64,000 nt of DNA. Origin: Okeanomitos corallinicola TIOX110. Its GTDB lineage: Bacteria; Cyanobacteriota; Cyanobacteriia; Cyanobacteriales; Nostocaceae. Position 1 is the stretch's first letter. Each line of letters opens with the position of its first letter. The notes beneath the pieces are model-generated. The model saw only the letters and a program-made list of their open reading frames with translations. It was not told the DNA's origin and ran no database searches. The stretch is taken from assembly GCF_038050375.1 (NCBI RefSeq), contig NZ_CP150886.1, forward strand, positions 5,001,318 to 5,065,317. The letters run 5' to 3'. This document shows, one piece after another, positions 50,311-58,336 of the stretch. The position numbers and the translations under genes were made by a program.

Positions 50311-52827
50311 ATGACATCATGCGATTTAATTCTAGCTGAATTATTAGAGATAAAAGCAGAAATAGCAGCACTAGAGGATAAGTTTATATTAAAATCTAAA
50401 AAAAGTGAATTCGCCAATGAAATATTAAGATTAATTATTCCTGGAATTAATAATATAGTAAATGGAAGATTATTTTTTATTATTGATAAATTAAGTTCCT
50501 TGGAAGTTATCATTAATTCTGGGTTAGGTAAATTTCCTAATCTATCATCTGCAATGAGAAGTAGCGGATTTAGTCCAGAAAAACTGCGAAATCTTTTATC
50601 ACGCGATTTAGAAAATTATTTAGATGTCCTGTCTGCTGATTTAAGTCGCGCACTTGGGCAAATAGGGGTAAACAGACAAAGGGCTGATAGGGCATTGAGT
50701 GGAATTGATAAAATTAATCAAGATATCATTAAAATTCGAGATGAAATACCTGTATTAATTAAAAATTCAGAGCAGTCAATAATTGCTAAGACAGAAGCTA
50801 AAATTAAACCAACTCTGGCTTATATTTTACGGAAAATTAATGATTTCGATGGATATAAAAGATACATTGAACTCAGTTTCAATGGCATAGGTAGAGCAAT
50901 TCAATTTTTACGAAATTCGATTACCAATCAACAGATACAAATACAATATGAGTCAGCACGTCAGCCAATGCGTGATGGGATTTTGGATCGTATTACTAGA
51001 GCGCTTGATGAACTAAGAGGAAAAAACCCTGAAGGGAATAGGGCACTGGAAAATAGAATAAATATCCTTGAATATAGAGTGAATTTAAAAAAATCTGTTG
51101 ATGAATTTCAAGACATCAGAATTAAACAGATTGAAGCCCAGGGAAAACTAAATGGTGATTTATGGGCGCTGAGGAGAGATTTTAATGAATACAAGTTAAA
51201 AAATAATGGAGAACACACTAACATCTTTAATGATTTAAAAGTAAAATCAGCAGAAATACTACAGCTTAAAATAAGGTTAGGGATAGTCGAAAAAGCAGTA
51301 GTAGCGTTGATAAATGCTTTACCTGGCATTGTTAAATCCATTGTTCTCAGCTTAATTGCTAGTGGAATTCTAAATGGGATAATTGGTATAGGATCTTGGA
51401 TATTATCCAATGGTCAAAAAATTGATTTAGCTACGATTTTGGCTGAGATTTCAAAAGCTAAAGATGATGCCCGATCAGCGGTCACGATAGCAGTTAAAGC
51501 TGAAGGTAAAGCTGATAATGCTTTAAGTGAAATAAAATTCGTAACTCAATCGGCTTTAAATGCAATGAAAAGGTTAGAGAATTTCACAAAAGCTGAAATA
51601 GAATTCCTCACTAATTCAACTAGAAAGGCATTAGTAAGACTGCAAGACAGAATTAAGCTGAGTGAGGGACTGCTTGAAGCGTTAAAGTTAACGGTTGCAG
51701 ATATTCAAAAACAAGTCTCTCAATTAAGGACATTTTTTACCGCAAAACTGCAAGCATTAACCAACAGAATCGAGGCACTAAAAACTAATTTATTAAGCCA
51801 AATTGGAAAATTAAATCTTGATATCAAAAAAATACTTTTACAGCTTGCTACTTTAGCAGCACAAATAGCAGGGATAACTTTAACAGTAGCAGGAATAAGT
51901 GCTTTATTAGGGAGATTGAAACCGGGAATGGTACAAAACACCTATGTAACAAATAACTATGATCAACGTAGAACGACAATAGTAAATAATCAAGGTTCAG
52001 ATGTTGACCTAACAGAAATTAGAAGTAGAGTTCGTAGTATTGATGTTAGAACTACTCTCATGGATCTTAAACTAGGTGTTCAATTAAAAGATGGTTTAGC
52101 AGGATGGATGACCAGGTTTACCAACTGGGATGTTTTGAATAGATTAATGACCATGATGACATTGGCCGCCACAATACATAATGCAATGATGTTATCAAAT
52201 AATCTCGGAACTACCTTGATTTCTAGTATTCAAAATGTTGTAAACTTCATAGAACTAAAGGATAGTGAAAGTAAGGGGTATGATGTACAAACATTGGTAA
52301 AAACATCAATAGAATCATTTTTGAAAAACGTTTTGGGAACAGAAAATTATACTGCTATAAATGCAAGCTGGAAAAATGCTAATAGGATTTATCAAAGTGC
52401 AGGAAATCTTTTGAATAGTATGCTTAGTTTTGGGGATATAACCACTCAAGCTCTCCAATTAGTATCAGGACAAACATCTAAAATTGGTAATGCTTTAAGA
52501 GCATGGGGAAAAGTTGGCGAATCAGCTTATGGTTGGATGAATCCTAATCCTAATTTTAACAACCCTATTTTAATGAAATTAAATAGCTTGAACGAAACAG
52601 CAAGTATTGTTGAAGAGGTTAGTCAGCAACCACAATCAATCAAGGACGCTAAAAAGGAAGTTTCTGACAATGCTGCTCAATTAGCTAAAGATATTGGTCA
52701 GACACCGGAAGGCAAGGTTGGAATTATTTTTCCAGAGGCGGTAAAAGTTAAAGCTGAACAAGAAACTAAAAAAGCTAACAGCACAGCACCTGAAATATCA
52801 AGTCAAGATTTGGAGGCCGACGAGTAA
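50311..52827 (+). CDS. Large coiled-coil membrane protein (838 aa)
   Basis: 838 residues, the largest product of the element. Long alpha-helical, coiled-coil stretches (about residues 90-330 and 380-520) surround two hydrophobic segments: ALINALPGIVKSIVLSLIASGILNGIIGIGSW (around 340) and LATLAAQIAGITLTVAGISALLG (around 525). Later come NNYDQRRTTIVNN, further helices and an acidic C-terminus. The architecture is reminiscent of phage tape-measure or membrane-puncturing proteins, but no homologue is recognised. Starts 4 bp after the previous gene. Confidence 0.62.
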   Translation: MTSCDLILAELLEIKAEIAALEDKFILKSKKSEFANEILRLIIPGINNIVNGRLFFIIDKLSSLEVIINSGLGKFPNLSSAMRSSGFSPEKLRNLLSRDLENYLDVLSADLSRALGQIGVNRQRADRALSGIDKINQDIIKIRDEIPVLIKNSEQSIIAKTEAKIKPTLAYILRKINDFDGYKRYIELSFNGIGRAIQFLRNSITNQQIQIQYESARQPMRDGILDRITRALDELRGKNPEGNRALENRINILEYRVNLKKSVDEFQDIRIKQIEAQGKLNGDLWALRRDFNEYKLKNNGEHTNIFNDLKVKSAEILQLKIRLGIVEKAVVALINALPGIVKSIVLSLIASGILNGIIGIGSWILSNGQKIDLATILAEISKAKDDARSAVTIAVKAEGKADNALSEIKFVTQSALNAMKRLENFTKAEIEFLTNSTRKALVRLQDRIKLSEGLLEALKLTVADIQKQVSQLRTFFTAKLQALTNRIEALKTNLLSQIGKLNLDIKKILLQLATLAAQIAGITLTVAGISALLGRLKPGMVQNTYVTNNYDQRRTTIVNNQGSDVDLTEIRSRVRSIDVRTTLMDLKLGVQLKDGLAGWMTRFTNWDVLNRLMTMMTLAATIHNAMMLSNNLGTTLISSIQNVVNFIELKDSESKGYDVQTLVKTSIESFLKNVLGTENYTAINASWKNANRIYQSAGNLLNSMLSFGDITTQALQLVSGQTSKIGNALRAWGKVGESAYGWMNPNPNFNNPILMKLNSLNETASIVEEVSQQPQSIKDAKKEVSDNAAQLAKDIGQTPEGKVGIIFPEAVKVKAEQETKKANSTAPEISSQDLEADE

Positions 52828-53642
52828 TGGTTTTACCTGCTGATGAATGGGAACACTTGCAAGATCAGGTTAGGAGATATCACAATAAATTGGTTGGAAA
52901 GTATTTTAAGAATCAATCACCAAATGATATTTCTACGCCTAAATCATCGTTGCGTCATGCTTGCACAATTAAGGACGCAGATACAGATGTCATGACACTA
53001 ATGAGGCTATGGCTATTTGAGATTACAGTGGGCCATGCTCAAAGTTTGCAAGCTCCTATTTATGGTATTCCTGTACAGGAATTTAGGAGAGTTACAAAGT
53101 TTAAACCACAAATAAAACTACATTTTAAAGAACCTTATGATAGAGCAATTCATGAGGATCAGGGTTTTAATCAGGTAAGAGGTGAAATTACTTTCAGATT
53201 AATGGAAAAAGACTCTGATTCTATTTCTCGAACTGATGCTTTATCTTGGGCATCAAAGATTAAAAGTGATTTTGCTACTCCTCCATTTGAATGGAAAAAA
53301 GGATGGTTTAAGGCTACATATTTGGATATAGATCATGGCTATGATTTGCGACTATTGGTACCGTCCAAATCAGAGGGTGAAAGAATAGCTAGAGCGGTGG
53401 TAGGGATGGGATCTGATACATATTCCTCCAATAATTTTCAATTTATAGAACATAACAGATCATATCCGGCAATACCTGGTACACATAGGGTATATGGGTC
53501 TACTGTCCGAAAAGCCCGTGAAAGGCCGCGAGTGGATTTAAAATTCACACACGCACAAATGCTTATTGACGGAAAAATGACAGCGATAAATCTTGTGGCT
53601 ATGGCAGGGATGAGATTGTCTCAGGTAATTGAAACCGTCTAA
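52827..53642 (+). CDS. Hypothetical protein of the unknown operon (271 aa)
   Basis: 271 residues. Starts one base into the previous stop (TAATG), with GGAGG upstream, so it is coupled to the 838-residue gene. Basic, with EITFRLMEKDSDSISRTDAL, RLLVPSKSEGERIARAVVGMG and HRVYGSTVRKARERPRVDLKF. Mixed alpha/beta and probably soluble. It could be a nucleic-acid-binding or structural protein. No family recognised. Confidence 0.6.
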   Translation: MVLPADEWEHLQDQVRRYHNKLVGKYFKNQSPNDISTPKSSLRHACTIKDADTDVMTLMRLWLFEITVGHAQSLQAPIYGIPVQEFRRVTKFKPQIKLHFKEPYDRAIHEDQGFNQVRGEITFRLMEKDSDSISRTDALSWASKIKSDFATPPFEWKKGWFKATYLDIDHGYDLRLLVPSKSEGERIARAVVGMGSDTYSSNNFQFIEHNRSYPAIPGTHRVYGSTVRKARERPRVDLKFTHAQMLIDGKMTAINLVAMAGMRLSQVIETV

Positions 53643-53743
53643 ATTTTGGTGAACAAATTTCGCACGCTAGTTAACTTGTCGTCGGAAACAATAACGATAA
53701 AAATGCCACTACAGTAGGGGTTACAAGTTACATAGAAAAATTT

Positions 53744-54316
53744 ATGTCCTTCTCATTTTTGAAAAGATACGAGGCCCAAAAGGCTTACTATGATGCGTAT
53801 AAACGGTGGCAAGACCTAAGCCCAGAAGCAAAACAAAATTCTTTTGCTGCTATTACGGACGAAACAAAGCGAGCTAAACCAGAAAGAGAGATAGGGTTTA
53901 TATCACCATTCAACCAAGTGGGGACTGGACTTAAATACATCAGATTACGGGTTCTTTCTCCGACTCAAACTGGAGAAGGTACAGATGTTGGTCAAGCTCT
54001 AGCGAATATGTTAGGAAACTACTACATTAACGCTGCTGAATCTGCTCCAACCGGTGGGGCAATAGACGTTCCTCGATATAAATGTGCAAAGCTATCACTT
54101 ACCAGCCGATCATCATTTACTAAAAGAGCATCCAGAATAACAACCAGGCAATACATGAAACCGGATGTCAATACCGTGAGCGCTCCTTTTGGACAAGCAT
54201 CTGGTGGTCAGAGTTATGCTGCGGCTGCGGCTGCGATTCAGCCAACGGTAGACGCTTGGGTCGAGGCAGCGGTAGCACCCGCAAAACGCTCATATAAATT
54301 TACACCGGAGGGGTAG
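53744..54316 (+). CDS. Hypothetical basic protein of the unknown operon (190 aa)
   Basis: 190 residues. Helical N-terminus with YEAQKAYYDAYKRWQDLSPEAKQ, then GFISPFNQVGTGLKYIRLRVLSP, Ser/Thr- and Arg-rich stretches (LSLTSRSSFTKRASRITTRQY) and an alanine-rich tail (GGQSYAAAAAAIQPTVDAW). Small, basic and repetitive, as expected of a coat or nucleoid-type protein, but this is speculation. A 100-bp gap with an AACTTGT/ACAAGTT inverted repeat precedes it. Confidence 0.58.
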   Translation: MSFSFLKRYEAQKAYYDAYKRWQDLSPEAKQNSFAAITDETKRAKPEREIGFISPFNQVGTGLKYIRLRVLSPTQTGEGTDVGQALANMLGNYYINAAESAPTGGAIDVPRYKCAKLSLTSRSSFTKRASRITTRQYMKPDVNTVSAPFGQASGGQSYAAAAAAIQPTVDAWVEAAVAPAKRSYKFTPEG

Positions 54317-54318
54317 AC

Positions 54319-54579
54319 ATGAGTATAGCCGAACGGACAGGAATAATCTGGACTCCTGAAGATGACATTGACCTTTTGGCAGTTGGCATTGATAGTGATT
54401 CAGATGCTGACTTTCAATCAATGCTTGCTATTAATCAAGCTGCTAGGGATTGGTTAACAGGGAAAATTTCACTGGCTGATTATTGCGATATTCTTCAGTT
54501 TAATGATATTCCTGATCCGTTTGAGCTAGTAGGTGAATTTCTTGATCACACTGAATTAATTATAAAGGCGGCTCATTGA
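54319..54579 (+). CDS. Small acidic hypothetical protein
   Basis: 86 residues, strongly acidic (TPEDDIDLLAVGIDSDSDAD). GGAGGGG lies before the ATG. Follows the basic 190-residue protein by 2 bp; the acidic/basic neighbours might interact. No family recognised. Confidence 0.58.
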   Translation: MSIAERTGIIWTPEDDIDLLAVGIDSDSDADFQSMLAINQAARDWLTGKISLADYCDILQFNDIPDPFELVGEFLDHTELIIKAAH

Positions 54580-55034
54580 GACAATTACAGTTAAATGATC
54601 CTGATAATTTCTCTTTGGTGTACACAGTTTCCATCCCTGCCACTTGTATGATGCTAAATGGTGAAGAAGTTTGTGCAAGACTGACACGGATTATTGTTCC
54701 AATCATCTTTAACAGTCAGATTATGTCTGTCAGTGTTTCCACTAGCGTACCGGCTGGTAGTATTTGGGAGTTTGCGGGAACATTAAGCAAGATTGTTTCA
54801 ACAGCTATAGGGGATTCTATTTCTGAAGAGAAAAAACCATTATTTTTAGGTGAAAGAAATTTGATTTGTTTTGACGAGGTGAAAGCAGATTATAGAATTA
54901 CGATTCTTCCGCCAAAATGGTTTAAGGATATTAGCATCGGAATCTACCAATATGAAGGGACAGATATTAATACTTTAGATATTAATCTAGCACGAATTGA
55001 AAGCAAGATTGATACTTTACTTTCTTCACCATAA
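54576..55034 (+). CDS. Hypothetical beta-rich protein
   Basis: 152 residues starting at TTG (54576), overlapping the previous stop. Beta-rich (YTVSIPATCMMLNGEEVCARLTRIIVPIIF) with a C-terminal helix NTLDINLARIESKIDTLLSS. That ending is a recurrent short module in proteins of this operon. No family recognised. Confidence 0.55.
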   Translation: MRQLQLNDPDNFSLVYTVSIPATCMMLNGEEVCARLTRIIVPIIFNSQIMSVSVSTSVPAGSIWEFAGTLSKIVSTAIGDSISEEKKPLFLGERNLICFDEVKADYRITILPPKWFKDISIGIYQYEGTDINTLDINLARIESKIDTLLSSP

Positions 55035-55055
55035 TTATTCAATTTTTCCGGCACA

Positions 55056-55277
55056 ATGAATACTGAACAAAAAACACCCATGACTACAGAACGGGCCACA
55101 ATGTTGATCACGATTTTAACTATTGTGACTCAGGTTGCACTTTTTTTAGTATCCGGTGGGTTTACCGTCGGCGGTAAGTTAACCGCGATAGATTCTGAGA
55201 TAAAAATTCTTAGACAGGAAATTATGGGACAGAATCAAGTTCAAGATTACAGGATAGAACGGTTGGAGGGATTATGA
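55056..55277 (+). CDS. Small membrane protein (holin-like layout)
   Basis: 73 residues: one membrane helix (MLITILTIVTQVALFLVSGGF), then a short coiled coil (LTAIDSEIKILRQEIMGQNQVQDYRIERLEGL). This layout is common in small phage and plasmid membrane proteins, including holin-like ones, but sequence alone does not prove that role. Overlaps the last gene by 4 bp. Confidence 0.6.
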   Translation: MNTEQKTPMTTERATMLITILTIVTQVALFLVSGGFTVGGKLTAIDSEIKILRQEIMGQNQVQDYRIERLEGL

Positions 55278-55471
55278 TGAACAGTAACCCATACTCTTAT
55301 GACGAGTGTTTAGCAATTCTAGATGTTTGTGTGGGGTTGGAACGACACACGCGACTAGATCCAGATCCAGCGGTAGCTGTTTTACTTGGTAAAGGTTTAA
55401 TCACTAAAATTCTCAGCATGAAGCATTTTAGCCGCTTGGAATTGATGAGGGAGGTTATCGGATATTTATAA
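55274..55471 (+). CDS. Small hypothetical protein, last gene of the operon
   Basis: 65 residues, MMNSNPYSYDECLAILDVCVGLERHTRLDPDPAVAVLLGKGLITKI..., a predicted small helical protein. Overlaps the preceding gene (ATGA). No family recognised. Confidence 0.55.
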   Translation: MMNSNPYSYDECLAILDVCVGLERHTRLDPDPAVAVLLGKGLITKILSMKHFSRLELMREVIGYL

Positions 55472-55871
55472 CTGTTTGTTGATAGCAGTTCTCAGTACAA
55501 ATTTAGTAAGACAAAGCTTTATTGAGAATTGGTGAAAAATCCTTGAGATTGATTTGAACAATCATATCCGTACAGGGTGACGACGGCTCTTAATATATGC
55601 TGTTCCTTTAGACGATCAAGGCTGATTTAATTTTAAATTACTATTGGGGATTCTTTTTACATTATATCTTTTAGGGTATTTTGAAATCTGAGCAACAGAT
55701 GGACTAATAAACTGAAAATCCTATAATTTGCATACAATTATTTAATTTAACCCTTGTGAGGTAGGCATTCTGGTAGGCATTGGTGTGTAAATTAAAAGTG
55801 CAACAGCTTACTAAATAGTGGCATCCTCAAAGAAAAGCGATGCCTACGGGGATGTTGTGCGCTGATTATCT
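55472..55871. other. Right flank of the element; hairpin downstream of helicase gene
   Basis: 400 bp without a gene. The part next to the helicase gene contains a long two-step hairpin: GTGCAACA (55798-55805) with TGTTGTGC (55853-55860) outside, and GGCATC (55820-55825) with GATGCC (55839-55844) inside. It probably forms the 3' end of the helicase transcript. A direct repeat GGTAGGCATT occurs at 55760 and 55772. The right end of the element must lie in or near this stretch but cannot be fixed. Confidence 0.5.
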
Positions 55872-57215
55872 TTAGCGATCGCTTTTTTTAGCCCGGCGAG
55901 AGGAAGAAGAATTACCACCATACTTTTTACCATCTATAGCTGATGGTGCTGTCTTCCGTTTACCCGATCTTCGTGGTGCTTTTTTCCGTTTAGCAACAGT
56001 ATCCTGCTCACCCCCAGATTGAGATTTTTGTCTACGTCCATTTTGAATTGGTTCAGGCTGAATATCAGGATTAACTGCAAAACCAGCAACCGTTTGCAAA
56101 GATAACTTCTGCTGGATCAGTTTTTCGATATCTGCTAACAAATGTTGTTCATCAACACAGACCAGAGAAACAGCTTCACCTGTTGCACCAGCGCGACCTG
56201 TGCGGCCAATGCGATGTACATAATCTTCCGGTACATTCGGTAAATCATAATTGACAACATGGGGTAATTCGCTGATATCCAGACCCCTAGCCGCAATATC
56301 CGTAGCTACCAATACCTGTAACTTACCATCCTTAAACTTTGCTAAAGCGTGGGTACGCGCCCCTTGGCTTTTATTTCCGTGAATCGCCAATGCTTGGATG
56401 CGGTCTTCACCTAACTGTCTCACCAGACGGTCAGCACCGTATTTAGTCCGAGTAAACACCAGAACTTGATACCAATCATCTTGTTTAATTAAGTGTGACA
56501 GTAATTGACGTTTTTTGTCACGGTCTACCTTATAAGCTTTTTGGGCGATGGTTGCAGCAGTAATATTGCGGCGTGCTACCTCAATCATCGTCGGACGATC
56601 TAGCAACCCTGCGGCTAATTCCTTGATTTTATCGGAGAAGGTAGCAAAGAATAATAAATTTTGACGCTGTTTCGGTAGAATCGCCAAAATCCGCCGGATA
56701 TCACGAATAAAGCCCATATCCAGCATCCGATCCGCTTCATCCAACACCAAAACCTCAACCCGTGACAGGTTTACCGTTCCCTGTTCCAAATGGTCTAACA
56801 GTCTGCCTGGAGTAGCAACCAGAATATCTACACCGCTTTTTAATTGGCGTTTTTGGGGACTGATACTTACACCACCGAAAATCACCGTTGATTTTAACTT
56901 GAGATACTTACTATAGTCGTAAACATTTTCCTGGATCTGGGCGGCTAATTCCCTTGTAGGGGTGAGAATCAAAGCCCGAATTGGTACCCAGCCAGTGGAA
57001 CTACTTTTAATATTGTTATTTTCTGACAACCTATGCAGCAATGGTAAGGCGAAACTGGCGGTTTTTCCCGTACCGGTTTGAGCGCCCGCTAATAAATCAC
57101 CACCGGATAATACTGCTGGAATTGCCTGTGTTTGAATTGGTGTGGGTTTGGTGTAACCTAATTCTGTGACTGCGCGGATAATTTCATTGGACAAGCCGAG
57201 ATTGGAAAAAGACAT
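55872..57215 (-). CDS. DEAD-box ATP-dependent RNA helicase
   Basis: 447 residues. Motifs: Q-motif [47 protein letters not shown] (motif III has F-A-T instead of S-A-T), [12 protein letters not shown] and [10 protein letters not shown]. The C-terminus is basic and low-complexity ([17 protein letters not shown]), suited to RNA binding. RhlE-type; cyanobacterial homologues respond to cold or redox. The 246-bp upstream gap could hold a long 5' leader. Confidence 0.93.
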   Translation of the reverse strand: MSFSNLGLSNEIIRAVTELGYTKPTPIQTQAIPAVLSGGDLLAGAQTGTGKTASFALPLLHRLSENNNIKSSSTGWVPIRALILTPTRELAAQIQENVYDYSKYLKLKSTVIFGGVSISPQKRQLKSGVDILVATPGRLLDHLEQGTVNLSRVEVLVLDEADRMLDMGFIRDIRRILAILPKQRQNLLFFATFSDKIKELAAGLLDRPTMIEVARRNITAATIAQKAYKVDRDKKRQLLSHLIKQDDWYQVLVFTRTKYGADRLVRQLGEDRIQALAIHGNKSQGARTHALAKFKDGKLQVLVATDIAARGLDISELPHVVNYDLPNVPEDYVHRIGRTGRAGATGEAVSLVCVDEQHLLADIEKLIQQKLSLQTVAGFAVNPDIQPEPIQNGRRQKSQSGGEQDTVAKRKKAPRRSGKRKTAPSAIDGKKYGGNSSSSRRAKKSDR

Positions 57216-57461
57216 AGAACTCCGTAAATAACATCGGCCTGTCGCTCATTACAGCGTCAGTCTTAGGCGGAATGTGGGTTGATAAGGCTGCATGGGCAAA
57301 TAGCCCCAAGACTGAGAGCATAAGCCGCAGCACTGTATTTTAACAGAGTTTGGCTATTGATTTGTAGGAAATTTGTTATGGGAATCACTTTTTAGCCATC
57401 ACTCCCTATTTGGTGCTGGTTGCCAATTACATTTATTAATTAGCAGTAAAGTTGAGACTTA

Positions 57462-57749
57462 TTAAGGATGAGGTTCTATAGTGAAAATAGTAATTACGCC
57501 TTGACCTGGACCATAATACCAAAAAACTCTCCAAGCTCCTGGAGTGTTATTTTCTACGTAAGCTTCAAATACTTTTTCTCCGTCTGGACCAGATAAAGAT
57601 TGGTATTCATGAGTTTTGAGGCTGGGGTGACGGAGGTTAGTTTGCATCAATCCCAGAATTTTTAATATTTTTTTGTATTTCTTGGGATTTTTTAGCTGAA
57701 GATAGACTAATTTCTCTTCTGCTTCAGGTTGAAATTCCAGCCTAAACAT
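57462..57749 (-). CDS. RelE/ParE-like protein, third gene of CHAT operon
   Basis: 95 residues: MFRLEFQPEAEEKLVYLQLKNPKKYKKILKILGLMQTNLRHPSLKTHEY...VFEAYVENNTPGAWRVFWYYGPGQGVITIFTIEPHP. The pattern F.PEA...L..L.NP...KK....L..L...PRHPSLKTH and W-R-V-F-W is that of a RelE/ParE-like fold. It follows the 189-residue gene by 2 bp and could be the toxin of a pair. Confidence 0.72.
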   Translation of the reverse strand: MFRLEFQPEAEEKLVYLQLKNPKKYKKILKILGLMQTNLRHPSLKTHEYQSLSGPDGEKVFEAYVENNTPGAWRVFWYYGPGQGVITIFTIEPHP

Positions 57750-57751
57750 TA

Positions 57752-58321
57752 CTAATCGTCAATCTCCAAATCTGCGTACTGCGAAAAATCACCCAAGTAA
57801 CGACCTTTCCCAGCTTGTGCTTGCTTGAGTCCACGTTCTAAGGAAGCCCAAACTACAGGGTCTTGCCAAACCCATAATTCTTCTTCTGGTATATTCTGAG
57901 AGTCTTTCGCCATCAAGCTTGTCTGGCGACGCAGTTGAAATAGAAATTGCCCAATTGGGCTGGATTCTGTGTATGCTTGATTCAGAGAATTAACGGAATC
58001 TTCGCTGCTGAAAATTTGCAATGCTAAATTAATCAGCTTTTCGTCGCTTAAAACTACAGTTTCATTAACAGTTTCATTAACTGTCTGAACACCAGATGAA
58101 CGGAAGCGTTCACCATCATTTTGTAAAATGCTACGAGCTTCTAAATATTCATCTTCTAAAGGTGGATAAATCTCTGTTAGGGCATCTAGTTTATCTACAT
58201 CTGGAGGCCAGGTTTTGCTGATTTCCTTTAGCTGGTTCTGCAAATCATCAGGTAAGGGTTCTTCCAGCCGCATTAAGGCTGCAAGCAAAGCTTTGAGGGT
58301 AAGTTTGTCTATGTTGTTCAT
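57752..58321 (-). CDS. Antitoxin-like protein, second gene of CHAT operon
   Basis: 189 residues. An acidic, helical N-terminal half (LKALLAALMRLEEPLPDDLQNQL) and a linker with a repeated VNETVNETV are followed by a C-terminal part, VWASLERGLKQAQAGKGRYLGDFSQYADLEIDD, resembling the regulatory end of antitoxins of the type LxxGLxQAxxGxxxxxGxFxxFADLEI. It lies between a TPR-CHAT protease (15-bp gap) and a RelE-like gene (2-bp gap). The flexible linker could be a protease target; that is inference. Confidence 0.6.
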   Translation of the reverse strand: MNNIDKLTLKALLAALMRLEEPLPDDLQNQLKEISKTWPPDVDKLDALTEIYPPLEDEYLEARSILQNDGERFRSSGVQTVNETVNETVVLSDEKLINLALQIFSSEDSVNSLNQAYTESSPIGQFLFQLRRQTSLMAKDSQNIPEEELWVWQDPVVWASLERGLKQAQAGKGRYLGDFSQYADLEIDD

Positions 58322-58336
58322 TTAATACATTTAATA

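Larger units (their letters stand above)
44161..55471. mobile_element. Candidate integrated element with IS110-type transposase, hammerhead ribozyme and unknown operon
   Basis: All genes between ndhC and the DEAD-box helicase gene look foreign: a DEDD transposase, small unknown genes, an Xre regulator with operators, a winged-helix protein, a one-domain tyrosine recombinase and a compact operon of nine unknown proteins. Gene density, overlapping starts and a divergent regulator are typical of phages and integrative plasmids. No terminase, portal, capsid, relaxase or conjugation gene was recognised. It may be one element or an IS110-type insertion beside a separate element; ends could not be defined, since IS110 elements lack inverted repeats. 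Confidence 0.5.

Noticed and set aside
53640-53743. Possible second ribozyme in the gap before the 190-aa gene (GTCGTCGGAAAC)
   Set aside because: No CUGAUGA partner or consistent stems; only an AACTTGT/ACAAGTT inverted repeat is present.
55560-55640. Possible small self-cleaving RNA near the right end of the element (CCGTACAGGGTGACGACGGC)
   Set aside because: A short stem can be drawn, but no known ribozyme core could be matched by eye.
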